A DNA stretch of 64,000 nucleotides from Parabacteroides sp. PH5-46. Its GTDB lineage: Bacteria > Bacteroidota > Bacteroidia > Bacteroidales > Tannerellaceae. The notes beneath the pieces were generated by a model. That model searched no databases. It was not told where the DNA came from and worked only from the letters and a program-made list of their open reading frames with translations. Positions 9,549 to 18,697 of this stretch are shown here, one piece after another. The stretch is taken from assembly GCF_029892785.1 (NCBI RefSeq), contig NZ_JARXXA010000003.1:62001-126000 (forward strand), in the 5' to 3' direction. Both the position numbers and the translations under genes were made by a program. How positions within the stretch are numbered: position 1 is the stretch's first letter; each line of letters begins with the position of its first letter.

Positions 9549-12109
9549 ATCCAGCGAACGTATGCGAAGTCCATCCGGTGCGGCAGTTCCGGATTAACCG
9601 GATAGACACGGAGTCCTATTTTGTGGAAGCCGGCTTCCGGTGCAGAACATTTCAGTTCGAAATACAGCTTGTTGCCTTCTTCCTTTTTAAGAGTAAAGGG
9701 ATGGACAGCAAATAATTCCTGGGCATTTGTTTCCGGATTATCTTTGGTTGCTACCATGTCGACACCTATCATTCCCCGGAGTTCTTTTTTGTCAATAACA
9801 ACATTGCAGGTATATTCTTTTCCTACAAGCGGCAGGTTGACAGAGAAATCATCGTCTACAGCGATTGAGTCTACCTGGAAGCTGTCCCAATGTTCGGCCA
9901 CTTCTTCTTTCCAGGCAGCAATCTCCCTTGCTTTAGAATAATTGTTATCCTTCAGGTGTGCCGAACGGGTTGCCAGTTTATTGTAGAATCGACTGATATA
10001 ATCGTCCAGCATACGCTTCATGGTATAGTCGGGAGCAATCTGCGACATGGAGTTCTTGATATACTGAATCCACTCAGGAGAGAAGCCCTTGCTATTCTTT
10101 GCATAATAAAGAGGAATAATCTCATTCTCTAAGATATGGTAGATCGTTGCAGCGTCTAACTGGTCCTGATATTCCTGATTCTCGTAGGTACGTTTGTCAG
10201 TCAAGGCCCATCCGGCTCCTTCCTTGTAGCCTTCATACCACCAGCCGTCTAACACAGAAAAGTTCAGTACACCGTTCATTTCTGCTTTTTCTCCGGATGT
10301 ACCGGATGCTTCCAGCGGGCGGGTAGGGGTGTTTAACCATACATCTACACCGGATATAAGGCGACGTGCCAGACGCATGTCATAATTTTCGAGGAATATG
10401 ATTTTGCCTAAGAACTCGGGACGACGGGAAATCTCTACAATGTGCTTGATCAAGCCTTGTCCGCCACCATCTGCTGGGTGTGCTTTCCCTGTATAAATGA
10501 ACTGTATCGGGTACTTTTCGTTGTTTACGATCTTAGACAGTCTCTCAAGGTCTGTAAACAGCAGATGTGCCCTTTTATAAGTAGCAAAGCGTCTGCCGAA
10601 ACCGATCAGTAAGGCGTTGGGATTGATCTTATCTAGGATAGATACTACCTGTGAAGGATCTCCCTGGTTTTTCAACCAATTATCTCTGAAACGAATCTTG
10701 ATATAATCTACCAGCTTATGTTTAAGAGCTTTGCGGATGTTCCATACTTCTTCGTCCGGGGCGCGTTGAATAGCTTCCCAGTAGTTTTTGTTTGATTGGT
10801 CTGAAATGAATTTAGGATCAAAGTGTTTGCTGAAGAAGCGCTTCCATTCCGTGGCAGCCCAGGTAGGCATGTGTACTCCGTTTGTAACCCAGCTAACGTG
10901 CAATTCATCGGGGAAGTATCCTTTCCAGACAGGGGCAAACATTTTCTGAGACACTTTCCCATGCAGCCAGCTAACGCCATTTGCTTCCTGACAGGTGTTC
11001 AATGCGAATACACTCATGGAGAACTTTTCGTTGGAGCCCGGGTTCTCGCGTCCCATGTCAATGAAGTCTTGCCAGCTGATTCCTAATTTAGCAGGAAACT
11101 CGCCCATGTATTTTCCAAACAGGCTTTCTTCAAAATAATCGTGCCCGGCAGGAACCGGGGTGTGTACCGTATATAAAGCAGAAGACCTTACTACTTCCAA
11201 GGCCTCGTTAAAGGACAGACCGTCTTCCTGTATGTAATCAACGAGTCGTTGCACGTTAATCAATGCAGCATGCCCTTCGTTGCAATGATAAATCTGTTTC
11301 TTTATACCCAGTTTCTTTAGCATCAGAATTCCGCCGATACCCAGCAGATATTCCTGTTTCATGCGGTTTTCCCAATCGCCGCCGTATAGCTGATGAGTGA
11401 TTGAACGGTCCCATTCGCTGTTTTCTGGTATATCAGTATCCATCAGGTACAAAGAAATGCGTCCGACGCCTACTTTCCAGATGTGCGCATAAACGTTCCT
11501 TCCCGGATAGGGAACTTCCAGCAGCATAGGATCTCCTTTAGAGTCCATAACCTGAGTCAACGGAAGAGCGCCAAAGTTCTGAGCTTCGTAATTGGCAATC
11601 TGCTGTCCGTCCATAGACAAGGTTTGTGTAAAATAGCCATAGCGGTACAAGAAACCTACAGCCGTAAGGTCTATATTGCTGTCGCTGGCTTCTTTCAGAT
11701 AGTCTCCGGCAAGTACGCCCAAGCCTCCTGAGTATATTTTAAGCACATTTGTCATTCCGTATTCCATACTAAAGTAGGCTACGGAAGGATGGGATTTATC
11801 TGGTTTTGTATCTATGTAATTTCTGAACTGGCTATATACGTCTTTTATTTCGGCCATCAGCTCTTTGTCTTTCAGTATTTCTTCCATTCGTTTAACTGAA
11901 AGGCTTTGAAGAAGAAGTACCGGATTACCTTCTGTTTTCTTCCAAAGGTTTTCATCTAGTTTACCAAACAATTTGGCTCCTTCATGATTCCAAACCCACC
12001 ATATGTTAGCAGCTATTTCTCCCAGGGGTTCCAATTCTTTTGGAAGTGATGAGTGGGAGTATACTTCTTTCCATACAGGGCTGTTGGCATAATTCGCTTT
12101 AATTTTCAT
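9545..12109 (-). CDS. glgP: Alpha-glucan (glycogen) phosphorylase, GT35
   Basis: Releases glucose 1-phosphate from glycogen by phosphorolysis with pyridoxal phosphate. 854 aa. It has the N-terminal DUF3417 segment found in the compact bacterial phosphorylases ('[20 protein letters not shown]'). The active-site stretch is '[17 protein letters not shown]', and the PLP-lysine region is '[20 protein letters not shown]'. It is encoded 98 bp downstream of the glycogen synthase on the same strand, so synthesis and breakdown enzymes of the storage glycogen are co-located. A TATCTTTG box on the minus strand at 12157-12164 may provide its own promoter. Confidence 0.95.
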   Translation of the reverse strand: MKIKANYANSPVWKEVYSHSSLPKELEPLGEIAANIWWVWNHEGAKLFGKLDENLWKKTEGNPVLLLQSLSVKRMEEILKDKELMAEIKDVYSQFRNYIDTKPDKSHPSVAYFSMEYGMTNVLKIYSGGLGVLAGDYLKEASDSNIDLTAVGFLYRYGYFTQTLSMDGQQIANYEAQNFGALPLTQVMDSKGDPMLLEVPYPGRNVYAHIWKVGVGRISLYLMDTDIPENSEWDRSITHQLYGGDWENRMKQEYLLGIGGILMLKKLGIKKQIYHCNEGHAALINVQRLVDYIQEDGLSFNEALEVVRSSALYTVHTPVPAGHDYFEESLFGKYMGEFPAKLGISWQDFIDMGRENPGSNEKFSMSVFALNTCQEANGVSWLHGKVSQKMFAPVWKGYFPDELHVSWVTNGVHMPTWAATEWKRFFSKHFDPKFISDQSNKNYWEAIQRAPDEEVWNIRKALKHKLVDYIKIRFRDNWLKNQGDPSQVVSILDKINPNALLIGFGRRFATYKRAHLLFTDLERLSKIVNNEKYPIQFIYTGKAHPADGGGQGLIKHIVEISRRPEFLGKIIFLENYDMRLARRLISGVDVWLNTPTRPLEASGTSGEKAEMNGVLNFSVLDGWWYEGYKEGAGWALTDKRTYENQEYQDQLDAATIYHILENEIIPLYYAKNSKGFSPEWIQYIKNSMSQIAPDYTMKRMLDDYISRFYNKLATRSAHLKDNNYSKAREIAAWKEEVAEHWDSFQVDSIAVDDDFSVNLPLVGKEYTCNVVIDKKELRGMIGVDMVATKDNPETNAQELFAVHPFTLKKEEGNKLYFELKCSAPEAGFHKIGLRVYPVNPELPHRMDFAYVRWI

Positions 12110-12156
12110 TATGAAGATTTTTATGTTTACTCTATTTGTTAATCAAAAAGTTGGAA

Positions 12157-12164
12157 CAAAGATA
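12157..12164 (-). promoter_or_regulatory. Candidate -7 box for glgP
   Basis: TATCTTTG on the minus strand, 48 bp before the start codon; no matching -33 box. Confidence 0.4.
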
Positions 12165-12207
12165 GGATTATCTACTTAATGTGGGGAAAACTTTAACATT
12201 CTTTTCC

Positions 12208-13863
12208 CTACATTCTGTTCTTCGCATTTTTTAGCGCGATATCGAAAGCCTGTTGATAATGAGTGATAAATTTGCTCCATTCTGCCCGGAGTGCCAGCTT
12301 GTTGCAGCGCTCACGAATGGTCTTTAGCCCGGCTTTCTTCTCTCGGCATAATTCCAGGATGGATTGTTCGATAGCCTCGGCTACTTCAAAGTAATTGTAA
12401 TCTGTCCGGTTGATAACCCGTACTCCCTGACTGATCTTTTCGCCTACCTTTTCTTTTCTGGCCCATAGCCCGAAACCGGCAAGATCTGTCGTTATGGTCG
12501 GTACGCCAAAGGCTACACTCTCCAGCGGCGTATAGCCCCACGGTTCGTAATAGGAAGGGTATATGGTTGCATCCATACCAATCAACAGGTCGTAGTAAGG
12601 CTTGTTGAAGATACCGTCGTTGCCGTTTAAATAACAGGGCACGAAGATAATCTTCATTTTGTCATCGGGATTATTCGTAAAGCCTTTTTGCTGTATGTAA
12701 TTTAACACCTTGTCGCGTTCCATCTGGTTGAGCCAGTGAGTGCAGAAGGGCATCTGCATGGGCGTTTTCGTGTGTACGTCCAGTTCGATTGCAGCCTTCA
12801 GGTCTGCGCGAACGTCCTGTACCCAAGCCGGAACCATGATGAAAGCAATGACATCCCGTGTCAATTCTTCGGAGGTACGTAGTTTGTCCATTGCCTCGAT
12901 AAACACGTCGATTCCCTTGTTTCTGTATTCATATCGTCCGCTGGTAGAAATCAGCAGGGCATTGGGGTGTATAGTCGTGCCTAGTAACTTTTCGGCAACG
13001 TTTATCAAGGTTTGCCGGGCTTCTTCCCGTTTGCTGGTATATTTGTCACCTTCCGGTACAAAGTCGCGCTCAAAGCCGTTGGGGGTAACAATGTCCGGAG
13101 CTTTGTCCAGCAGTTGTTTACATTCTATAGCTGTAATGTCACTTACTGTTGTAAAGCAATCTACATGTTTTGCGGCTTGTTTCTCCAGCGAATGCTTGGC
13201 TTCCATGTTTAGTTCCCTTGCCATCACGTCTCCGTTGTAGCTATCCATGTACGAGTAGAGCGGTTTGTCATTTCCGGCAATAGAGCGGCCAATGGATGTA
13301 GCATGCGTAGTAAAGATGGTGGCAACGGCAGGCAATTCCTTTTTCACGTATAAGGCTCCCATTCCCAGCATCCACTCGTTGAAAAGGGCTATCACCTTTT
13401 TGTCTTCCAGCTTATGGAATTTGTAGAAGCTCTCGATTACCTTTCCGGTAGCATAGGCAAACAGGCAGGAATCGTCGTAGTCGCCGTAAGCGCTCATGGA
13501 GTTTACGCCGAAGTGTTCCCACATTATATAATATAGCTCATTCCTTTTTTCAAGAAAGGGCTTAAAGTCTACTAATATCACAGGAGGAGTTCCCGGTATA
13601 TCCCAGCGGCCGGTTTTAATCTCAAGCCCGTCTGCTTTTTGGGCATGCTTTCTCCAGGCGGCAAATATCTTTTTATCTTCAATAAAGTCAGGAGCCTTTA
13701 CATCCCTCCATATATCCGGGCCAATAAAAATAACTTTGTCCGGGTATATTTCTTGCAAGGTCCGGGCTTTTGTAGATAAAACGGTGTAAATACCTCCCAC
13801 TTTGTTACAAACCTCCCAGCTACTTTCAAAAATATACTCGGGAGCGACATTGATCTCTTTCAT
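12208..13863 (-). CDS. Glycogen synthase, GT3 (eukaryote-like) type
   Basis: 551 aa. The N-terminal 'SWEVCNKVGGIYTVLSTKA' and the C-terminal 'YYEPWGYTPLESVAFGVPTITTDLAGFG' place it in glycosyltransferase family 3, related to animal and fungal glycogen synthases, rather than GT5 GlgA. Members transfer glucose from a nucleotide sugar to alpha-1,4-glucan. Bacteroidetes typically carry this type. The acidic E-x7-E retaining motif is visible in 'EPWGYTPLE'. The donor (UDP- or ADP-glucose) cannot be judged from sequence. A TATATTTG box at 13889-13896 (minus) lies 26 bp upstream. Confidence 0.93.
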   Translation of the reverse strand: MKEINVAPEYIFESSWEVCNKVGGIYTVLSTKARTLQEIYPDKVIFIGPDIWRDVKAPDFIEDKKIFAAWRKHAQKADGLEIKTGRWDIPGTPPVILVDFKPFLEKRNELYYIMWEHFGVNSMSAYGDYDDSCLFAYATGKVIESFYKFHKLEDKKVIALFNEWMLGMGALYVKKELPAVATIFTTHATSIGRSIAGNDKPLYSYMDSYNGDVMARELNMEAKHSLEKQAAKHVDCFTTVSDITAIECKQLLDKAPDIVTPNGFERDFVPEGDKYTSKREEARQTLINVAEKLLGTTIHPNALLISTSGRYEYRNKGIDVFIEAMDKLRTSEELTRDVIAFIMVPAWVQDVRADLKAAIELDVHTKTPMQMPFCTHWLNQMERDKVLNYIQQKGFTNNPDDKMKIIFVPCYLNGNDGIFNKPYYDLLIGMDATIYPSYYEPWGYTPLESVAFGVPTITTDLAGFGLWARKEKVGEKISQGVRVINRTDYNYFEVAEAIEQSILELCREKKAGLKTIRERCNKLALRAEWSKFITHYQQAFDIALKNAKNRM

Positions 13864-13888
13864 ACAATTAATTTACATTTCGAGATTA

Positions 13889-13896
13889 CAAATATA
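13889..13896 (-). promoter_or_regulatory. Candidate -7 box for glycogen synthase
   Basis: TATATTTG on the minus strand fits TAnnTTTG; the -33 box is not clear. Confidence 0.4.
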
Positions 13897-13981
13897 AGGC
13901 ATCCCCGACAATTTTTAATGGTGAAATGACAAACAAAATGAAAATGCTTTTCCTGATATCGATATAATCTATAAAAATGTG

Positions 13982-13989
13982 TAGTTTTG
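13982..13989 (+). promoter_or_regulatory. Candidate -7 box for the 14012-16909 operon
   Basis: TAGTTTTG, 22 bp before the start of the 98-aa gene; the -33 element is not convincing. Confidence 0.45.
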
Positions 13990-14011
13990 TATGATATTTA
14001 AAAAATAAAAT

Positions 14012-14308
14012 ATGGCTAAGAGAAGAATATTAAAAAAGAATATAGGCTATATCACCGGTGATTTATACACCGAAGTATTGGTTTGTAAAATACTGCTGCC
14101 TGATGTTGACCAGGAAAAGGTGGAACAATTATTGAAAAGGATATCAGAAATGTATGAAACCTTTATCCGCCGTGCGCATCACCTGGACGCAAAAGATAAT
14201 AAGGTACTGGTGAAGAAATATTACCAGAAGTTATTTTCAGACTTTGAAAAGGATACAGATTCTATTATAGAGGAAATAGAAGCCATGCGCAAGGAAAAGT
14301 CGGCATGA
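14012..14308 (+). CDS. Conserved hypothetical, all-helical small protein
   Basis: 98 aa, not recognised as a named family. It starts with a basic patch ('MAKRRILKKNIGYITGDLYTE') and then looks fully helical and highly charged ('KVEQLLKRISEMYETFIRRAHHLDAKDNK', 'FEKDTDSIIEEIEAMRKEK'). There is no signal peptide or membrane segment, so it should be cytoplasmic. Its stop overlaps the start of the acyltransferase gene by 4 bp, which makes a translationally coupled operon likely and links it to phospholipid or envelope metabolism only by position. Confidence 0.8.
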   Translation: MAKRRILKKNIGYITGDLYTEVLVCKILLPDVDQEKVEQLLKRISEMYETFIRRAHHLDAKDNKVLVKKYYQKLFSDFEKDTDSIIEEIEAMRKEKSA

Positions 14309-14850
14309 AGAAAGCATTGTGTAAATGGCTTTTGAACATAGCCGGCTGGAAAATAGGCTCTTTAGGAGAAGACGTTTCCAAATGTGTTATTTGCGTAGCT
14401 CCTCACACTAGCAACTGGGACTTTGTAATAGGGAAGCTTTTCTACGGTGCAGTAGAACGCAAGGCCTGTTTTCTGATTAAAAAAGAATGGTTCTTTTTCC
14501 CGTTTAATTTTCTTTTTGGCTCTATGGGAGGCATACCGGTAGACAGGAGAAAGAATACGTCGGTAACCGACCAGATGGCAGAAGAGTTTGCCAAACGGAA
14601 AACGTTTCACTTGGCCATTACTCCGGAAGGAACGAGAAAAAAAGCTTCCGACTGGAAAAAAGGCTTTTATTATATAGCAGTAAAAGCGGAGGTGCCGATT
14701 CTATTGGCTTACATCGACTATAAAAAGAAAGAAGTAGGTTTCGGACCACTTTTTCATCCTACGGGAGATGTAGATGCCGACATCGCAACGATCCGCTCCT
14801 TTTATAAAGGTGTAACGGCTCGTTTTCCTTCTAATTTTGCGGACACATAA
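14305..14850 (+). CDS. PlsC-like 1-acyl-glycerol-3-phosphate acyltransferase family protein
   Basis: 181 aa, short for a PlsC protein, which fits the compact acyltransferase subgroup of Bacteroidetes. The HX4D catalytic motif is in 'VAPHTSNWDFVIGK' and the glycerol-phosphate binding motif in 'ITPEGTRKKASDWKKGFYYIA'; 'GSMGGIPVDRRKN' is the third block of the family. It probably acylates a lysophospholipid or related acceptor at the inner membrane. The exact acceptor (lysophosphatidate, ornithine lipid or other) is not decidable. It overlaps the upstream helical protein by 4 bp. Confidence 0.85.
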   Translation: MKKALCKWLLNIAGWKIGSLGEDVSKCVICVAPHTSNWDFVIGKLFYGAVERKACFLIKKEWFFFPFNFLFGSMGGIPVDRRKNTSVTDQMAEEFAKRKTFHLAITPEGTRKKASDWKKGFYYIAVKAEVPILLAYIDYKKKEVGFGPLFHPTGDVDADIATIRSFYKGVTARFPSNFADT

Positions 14851-14876
14851 AATATAATACCTTAAAACATACCATC

Positions 14877-15662
14877 ATGGCAGATAATTTACGTATCAGT
14901 ATGATCCAGTCTCATATTATATGGGAAGACAGGGATGAGAATCTTGGATATTATGGCGAGTTACTCCGTCGTGTAAAAGGAAAAACCGATCTGGCTGTAT
15001 TGCCTGAAACCTTCTCTACGGGTTTTTCCATGAATGTGGAAAAACTGGCCGATACCATGGACGGTAAAACAGTACCCACCATCAAAGAATGGGCGAAGAA
15101 GTATAAAATGGCAGTTGCCGGTAGCTTTATTGTTAAAGAAGGCAACAAGTACTATAACCGGGGCTTCTTTATTACGCCGGATGGAGAGGAATATTATTAT
15201 GACAAACGCCACTTATTCCGTATGTCAGGAGAAGACGAACATTACTCCCCGGGCACAAAACGATTGATAGTTCCTTACCTGGGCTGGAATATCTGTTTGC
15301 AAATATGTTATGACTTGCGCTTTCCGGTATGGAGCCGGAATGTGAATAACGAATACGACCTATTGCTCTATGTAGCCAACTGGCCGGAAGTACGTAAAAA
15401 GGTTTGGCGTTCGTTACTGCAGGCGCGTGCGATTGAAAACATGGCATACGTATGTGGTGTAAACCGCGTAGGTATAGATGGTAAAGGATTCCCGTATCGC
15501 GGTGATTCTATGGTTTATACTCCCAAAGGAAAGAAGCTGGCAGATTGTGGCAAACGGGAAGAAGTCACGAGAACCTGTGTCTTGTTCAAAGAAGAAGTAA
15601 AAGACCTGAGGACGAAGTTCCCGGCATGGAAAGACGCAGACACATTTGCTATTGACTTATGA
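14877..15662 (+). CDS. Omega-amidase (nitrilase superfamily, YafV/NIT2-like)
   Basis: 261 aa carbon-nitrogen hydrolase. The Glu-Lys-Cys triad is visible: Glu in 'AVLPETFSTGF', Lys in 'YYDKRHLFRM', Cys in 'LQICYDLRFPVWSR'. The sequence pattern fits YafV/NIT2 omega-amidases, which deaminate 2-oxoglutaramate or 2-oxosuccinamate (metabolite repair and methionine salvage). It lies 26 bp after the acyltransferase gene and overlaps the following permease gene by 4 bp, so it is part of the same four-gene operon. The substrate is inferred from the family. Confidence 0.9.
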   Translation: MADNLRISMIQSHIIWEDRDENLGYYGELLRRVKGKTDLAVLPETFSTGFSMNVEKLADTMDGKTVPTIKEWAKKYKMAVAGSFIVKEGNKYYNRGFFITPDGEEYYYDKRHLFRMSGEDEHYSPGTKRLIVPYLGWNICLQICYDLRFPVWSRNVNNEYDLLLYVANWPEVRKKVWRSLLQARAIENMAYVCGVNRVGIDGKGFPYRGDSMVYTPKGKKLADCGKREEVTRTCVLFKEEVKDLRTKFPAWKDADTFAIDL

Positions 15663-16909
15663 AACGCTCTAAGCCTTGGGCCTGGATTCCTTCCCTGTAT
15701 TTTGCGGAAGGACTGCCTTATGTTGCCGTAATGACAGTGTCTGTCATTATGTACAAGAACCTGGGAATTTCCAATACAGACATAGCATTCTACACCAGTT
15801 GGCTCTACCTGCCCTGGGTAATCAAGCCATTGTGGAGTCCCTTTATAGACCTGATCAAAACGAAGCGTTGGTGGGTATATTCCATGCAACTATTGATAGG
15901 CGGAGGGATGGCCGGAATTGCTTTCACTATTCCGGCAGATTTTTATTTTCAGGCAACGCTTGCTTTTTTCTGGCTGATGGCTTTTAGCTCGGCTACGCAT
16001 GACATTGCGGCCGATGGCTTTTATATGCTGGGGCTTTCGGAAGATCAACAGGCCTTTTTTATTGGCATCCGTAATACGTTTTACCGGATAGCCATGCTGA
16101 CCGGACAGGGCTTGCTTGTGATGCTGGCCGGTTTGCTGGAGAAGAGTACCGGACACATCCCCTTTGCCTGGAGTATTATCTTCTTTATATTGGCAGGTGC
16201 ATTTGTCGGACTTTCTTTGTGGCACAAATTTATATTGCCTTACCCTAAGGCGGATGCTCAGCGCAAGGATGTAACAGCCCGTACCATACTAAATGAATTT
16301 GGGAAGACGTTTGTCAGCTTTTTCCGGAAGAAAGGAGTCATTCCGGCTTTGTTGTTTATGCTGACGTATCGCTTGGGAGAATCCCAATTGGTGAAGTTGG
16401 CTTCTCCTTTCCTGCTAGATAAACACGAAGCCGGAGGCTTGCAACTGGAAACGGCTCAGGTAGGTTTTGCCTATGGCACGGTAGGGGTTATTTCTCTTCT
16501 GCTGGGCGGTATCCTTGGGGGGATTGCCATTTCAAAGAATGGCTTAAAAACCTGGCTTTGGCCGATGGCTTTGGCTATATCGCTGCCTAACCTTGTTTAT
16601 TTGTATATGGCCTATGCCTTGCCGGACAGTATTGTTGTGATAAACGCCTGCGTAGGCATTGAACAATTCGGCTATGGTTTTGGCTTTACCGCCTATACGA
16701 TGTACCTGATGCTCTTTTCCGATGGAGAATACAAAACGTCCCACTATGCATTGTGTACCGGCTTTATGGCTTTAGGTATGATGCTACCGGGCATGACGTC
16801 GGGATGGATTCAGGAAATGATCGGCTATCAGCAGTTTTTCATCTGGGTGATGATCTGTTGTATTCCTGCCTTCCTGGTTATACCTTTCCTGAAGATAAAG
16901 AAGGGCTAA
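15659..16909 (+). CDS. AmpG-like major facilitator superfamily permease
   Basis: 416 aa with about 12 hydrophobic helices. The N-terminus 'WAWIPSLYFAEGLPYVAVMTVSVIMYKNLGISN' and 'YLPWVIKPLWSPFIDLIKTKRWWV' resemble AmpG, the inner-membrane importer of GlcNAc-anhydroMurNAc peptides in peptidoglycan recycling. Bacteroidetes proteins of this subgroup are annotated AmpG-like, but the substrate is not proven. It is the last gene of the 14012-16909 operon, and its stop lies a few bases before the hairpin at 16926-16956. Confidence 0.85.
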   Translation: MKRSKPWAWIPSLYFAEGLPYVAVMTVSVIMYKNLGISNTDIAFYTSWLYLPWVIKPLWSPFIDLIKTKRWWVYSMQLLIGGGMAGIAFTIPADFYFQATLAFFWLMAFSSATHDIAADGFYMLGLSEDQQAFFIGIRNTFYRIAMLTGQGLLVMLAGLLEKSTGHIPFAWSIIFFILAGAFVGLSLWHKFILPYPKADAQRKDVTARTILNEFGKTFVSFFRKKGVIPALLFMLTYRLGESQLVKLASPFLLDKHEAGGLQLETAQVGFAYGTVGVISLLLGGILGGIAISKNGLKTWLWPMALAISLPNLVYLYMAYALPDSIVVINACVGIEQFGYGFGFTAYTMYLMLFSDGEYKTSHYALCTGFMALGMMLPGMTSGWIQEMIGYQQFFIWVMICCIPAFLVIPFLKIKKG

Positions 16910-16925
16910 CGTCCCGATAGAATTA

Positions 16926-16956
16926 GCTCGTGAGCAAAAATAAATAGCTCACGAGC
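16926..16956. terminator. Perfect hairpin between two convergent genes
   Basis: GCTCGTGAGC and GCTCACGAGC form a 10-bp perfect stem with an 11-base A/T loop. Each arm is itself nearly palindromic and is followed by A-rich AAAATAAA, so the block also reads as two 10-bp palindromes 21 bp apart. An outer partial repeat, CCCG / CGGG, flanks it. Position between convergent stops suggests a bidirectional terminator. Confidence 0.6.
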
Positions 16957-16989
16957 GAAAATAAACGGGATGCGACCCAATATAGCCGG

Positions 16990-18531
16990 CTAAGGTGTGC
17001 TTTGTACCGGCTCTGTTCCGTATTTATTTTTCATAATCTCCTGAAAGGGCACCAATGTGAGGCGGCTTTCAACCCAAGACGGGAAATCAAAAACACTGAG
17101 TATCTGCTGTTCGTATTTATCCTCTCTTATTTCTTCTATTACTTTTTCGGTTTTACTCCATAACATATTCCGTATTTTCTCGTATTTGGGAATGGGGCAT
17201 AGCGTCACGAATTTAAGGATAAGTTGCTCTGTTTTATACGCATGTTTCTCGTTTCGTATGGCTCGTTTGATGGAACGGATTTCATTTTCCAGCTCATATT
17301 CGCCCGATTCTATATTGATTAGCAGGTTTAAGATACGTGCCGTTCTGTAAATGGAGAATACCTGAAAGAGCTTGCCTTCCATGATAACTTGCTTCATACA
17401 CCTCTTGGCTTTGGGCATATCGTTACTGCATAAATATATAATAGATAAGGATATGTAAAGCCTTAGCTGATCTTCTAAGTTGAGAAGCCTGACCTTTTTC
17501 AACAGTTTCTCATAGTATTCTTCACAAAGCTGCCGGGCTTCATATAGGCGTCCTGTGCGGATAAAAAGCTCCGATTGTGAGTAGAACAGGAGCCATTTTA
17601 CCTTTAACTGAAAGTCTACCGGGAAATCACTCTTGTCTAATGCCTTTAGTTTCTCAATGAACAAGGGAGCCTCACGATAGATCTCGACAGTAAACAAACT
17701 GTTGATAATCCCGCCTATTGTAGACAAATAGTAAATAGGTGGGTTCTGCTTGAGGTGTTCATACTCATCAAAAACCTCCAATAGTTCCGTATAATACCGG
17801 ATAGCCGATTTATAACTGCCGGTATTCAGGTAATAGGATGCCTGAAACATCAGGTGTAACTTTGTAGACTCAAATCCCTGATAATAGTTGTTCGACATCA
17901 AATTTAGTTCACTCAACACCAAATCGTTCATCATTTCTTTTTGTTTGTTCGACCGGGCTTTTCCCAGATAGTATAAACGATAGTTCAAGGTAGAAAAGAG
18001 CGAGATGTGCATATTTGTGCTCCGGGTATATTTCAGGCACTCGTTTAGCTTGGTTTGTTTGCTTACCAGCTCTTTTTCAGTTAAGTCCGGGAAATTATTT
18101 TCTGTAACGTACATAATCTCAATCCGCCGGATCAGTAATAATAGGATGTCTTGTTCAAAATCTCGGGCCAGTTGTTTTGCTTTTGAGAGCTTTTGTAATG
18201 CTTCTTTCACGAATCTTCTTTCATACAGCAGGGTAGCCTGCGATATATAGTGGAAGATGTGATTTTGTATGTTGTTCTTGCTGTTTAAATAAACCAGACA
18301 GTTTAGTAACTGCTCGAACAGATAGGCGCTGGAAGTCTCTAGGCGTTTTTTTCCGTATTTGCGTATAAAGGATTTACAAACCTCTTCAGGAGAGTCGCAG
18401 TTTTCCAGCTTATCATACAAGAACAGATATTCTTTATTCCCTTTTTGTAAGTTGCATTGCAACCTGAAGTGTCTTTTCTCCGCTTTCGACATACTATTAA
18501 TTAATAGTGAAAGTTGCTCTATTTTTTTCAT
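16990..18531 (-). CDS. Candidate regulator of the adjacent ribose locus (RusR-like, unproven)
   Basis: 513 aa with no recognised domain; predominantly helical and rich in Leu, Lys, Tyr and Arg. It resembles a long helical-repeat (TPR-like) protein: 'LHLMFQASYYLNTGSYKSAIRYYTELLEVF' and 'LRLYISLSIIYLCSNDMPKAKRCMKQVI' have repeat spacing. The N-terminus 'LINSMSKAEKRHFRLQ' recurs in Bacteroidetes proteins of this type. There is no signal peptide or helix-turn-helix that I can see. It is divergent from rbsK with 166 bp between them. In Bacteroides ribose-utilization loci an atypical regulator sits next to the operon; I infer this gene has that role, but it is inference. Confidence 0.6.
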   Translation of the reverse strand: MKKIEQLSLLINSMSKAEKRHFRLQCNLQKGNKEYLFLYDKLENCDSPEEVCKSFIRKYGKKRLETSSAYLFEQLLNCLVYLNSKNNIQNHIFHYISQATLLYERRFVKEALQKLSKAKQLARDFEQDILLLLIRRIEIMYVTENNFPDLTEKELVSKQTKLNECLKYTRSTNMHISLFSTLNYRLYYLGKARSNKQKEMMNDLVLSELNLMSNNYYQGFESTKLHLMFQASYYLNTGSYKSAIRYYTELLEVFDEYEHLKQNPPIYYLSTIGGIINSLFTVEIYREAPLFIEKLKALDKSDFPVDFQLKVKWLLFYSQSELFIRTGRLYEARQLCEEYYEKLLKKVRLLNLEDQLRLYISLSIIYLCSNDMPKAKRCMKQVIMEGKLFQVFSIYRTARILNLLINIESGEYELENEIRSIKRAIRNEKHAYKTEQLILKFVTLCPIPKYEKIRNMLWSKTEKVIEEIREDKYEQQILSVFDFPSWVESRLTLVPFQEIMKNKYGTEPVQSTP

Positions 18532-18574
18532 TTCAGTGAATTTTTATATCCTTTTAATTTAAGGTATTACGTGA

Positions 18575-18582
18575 CAAATGTA
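18575..18582 (-). promoter_or_regulatory. Candidate -7 box of the 513-aa gene
   Basis: TACATTTG on the minus strand, identical to the -7 box of the divergent rbsK promoter; no clear -33 box. Confidence 0.4.
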
Positions 18583-18626
18583 AATAAAAAAAGCATTTGG
18601 GATTATTTTTCCGGCGGAATAATGGA

Positions 18627-18657
18627 TTGTAACCATTGGATATTGTAAATACATTTG
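18627..18657 (+). promoter_or_regulatory. Promoter of the ribose locus (rbsK)
   Basis: TTG at 18627-18629, 20 bp spacer, TACATTTG at 18650-18657. A full match to the Bacteroidetes promoter consensus, 40 bp before the rbsK start. Confidence 0.7.
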
Positions 18658-18697
18658 ATACATCAACAAAAAGGTCGTTAAGAAAACAATACTTATT

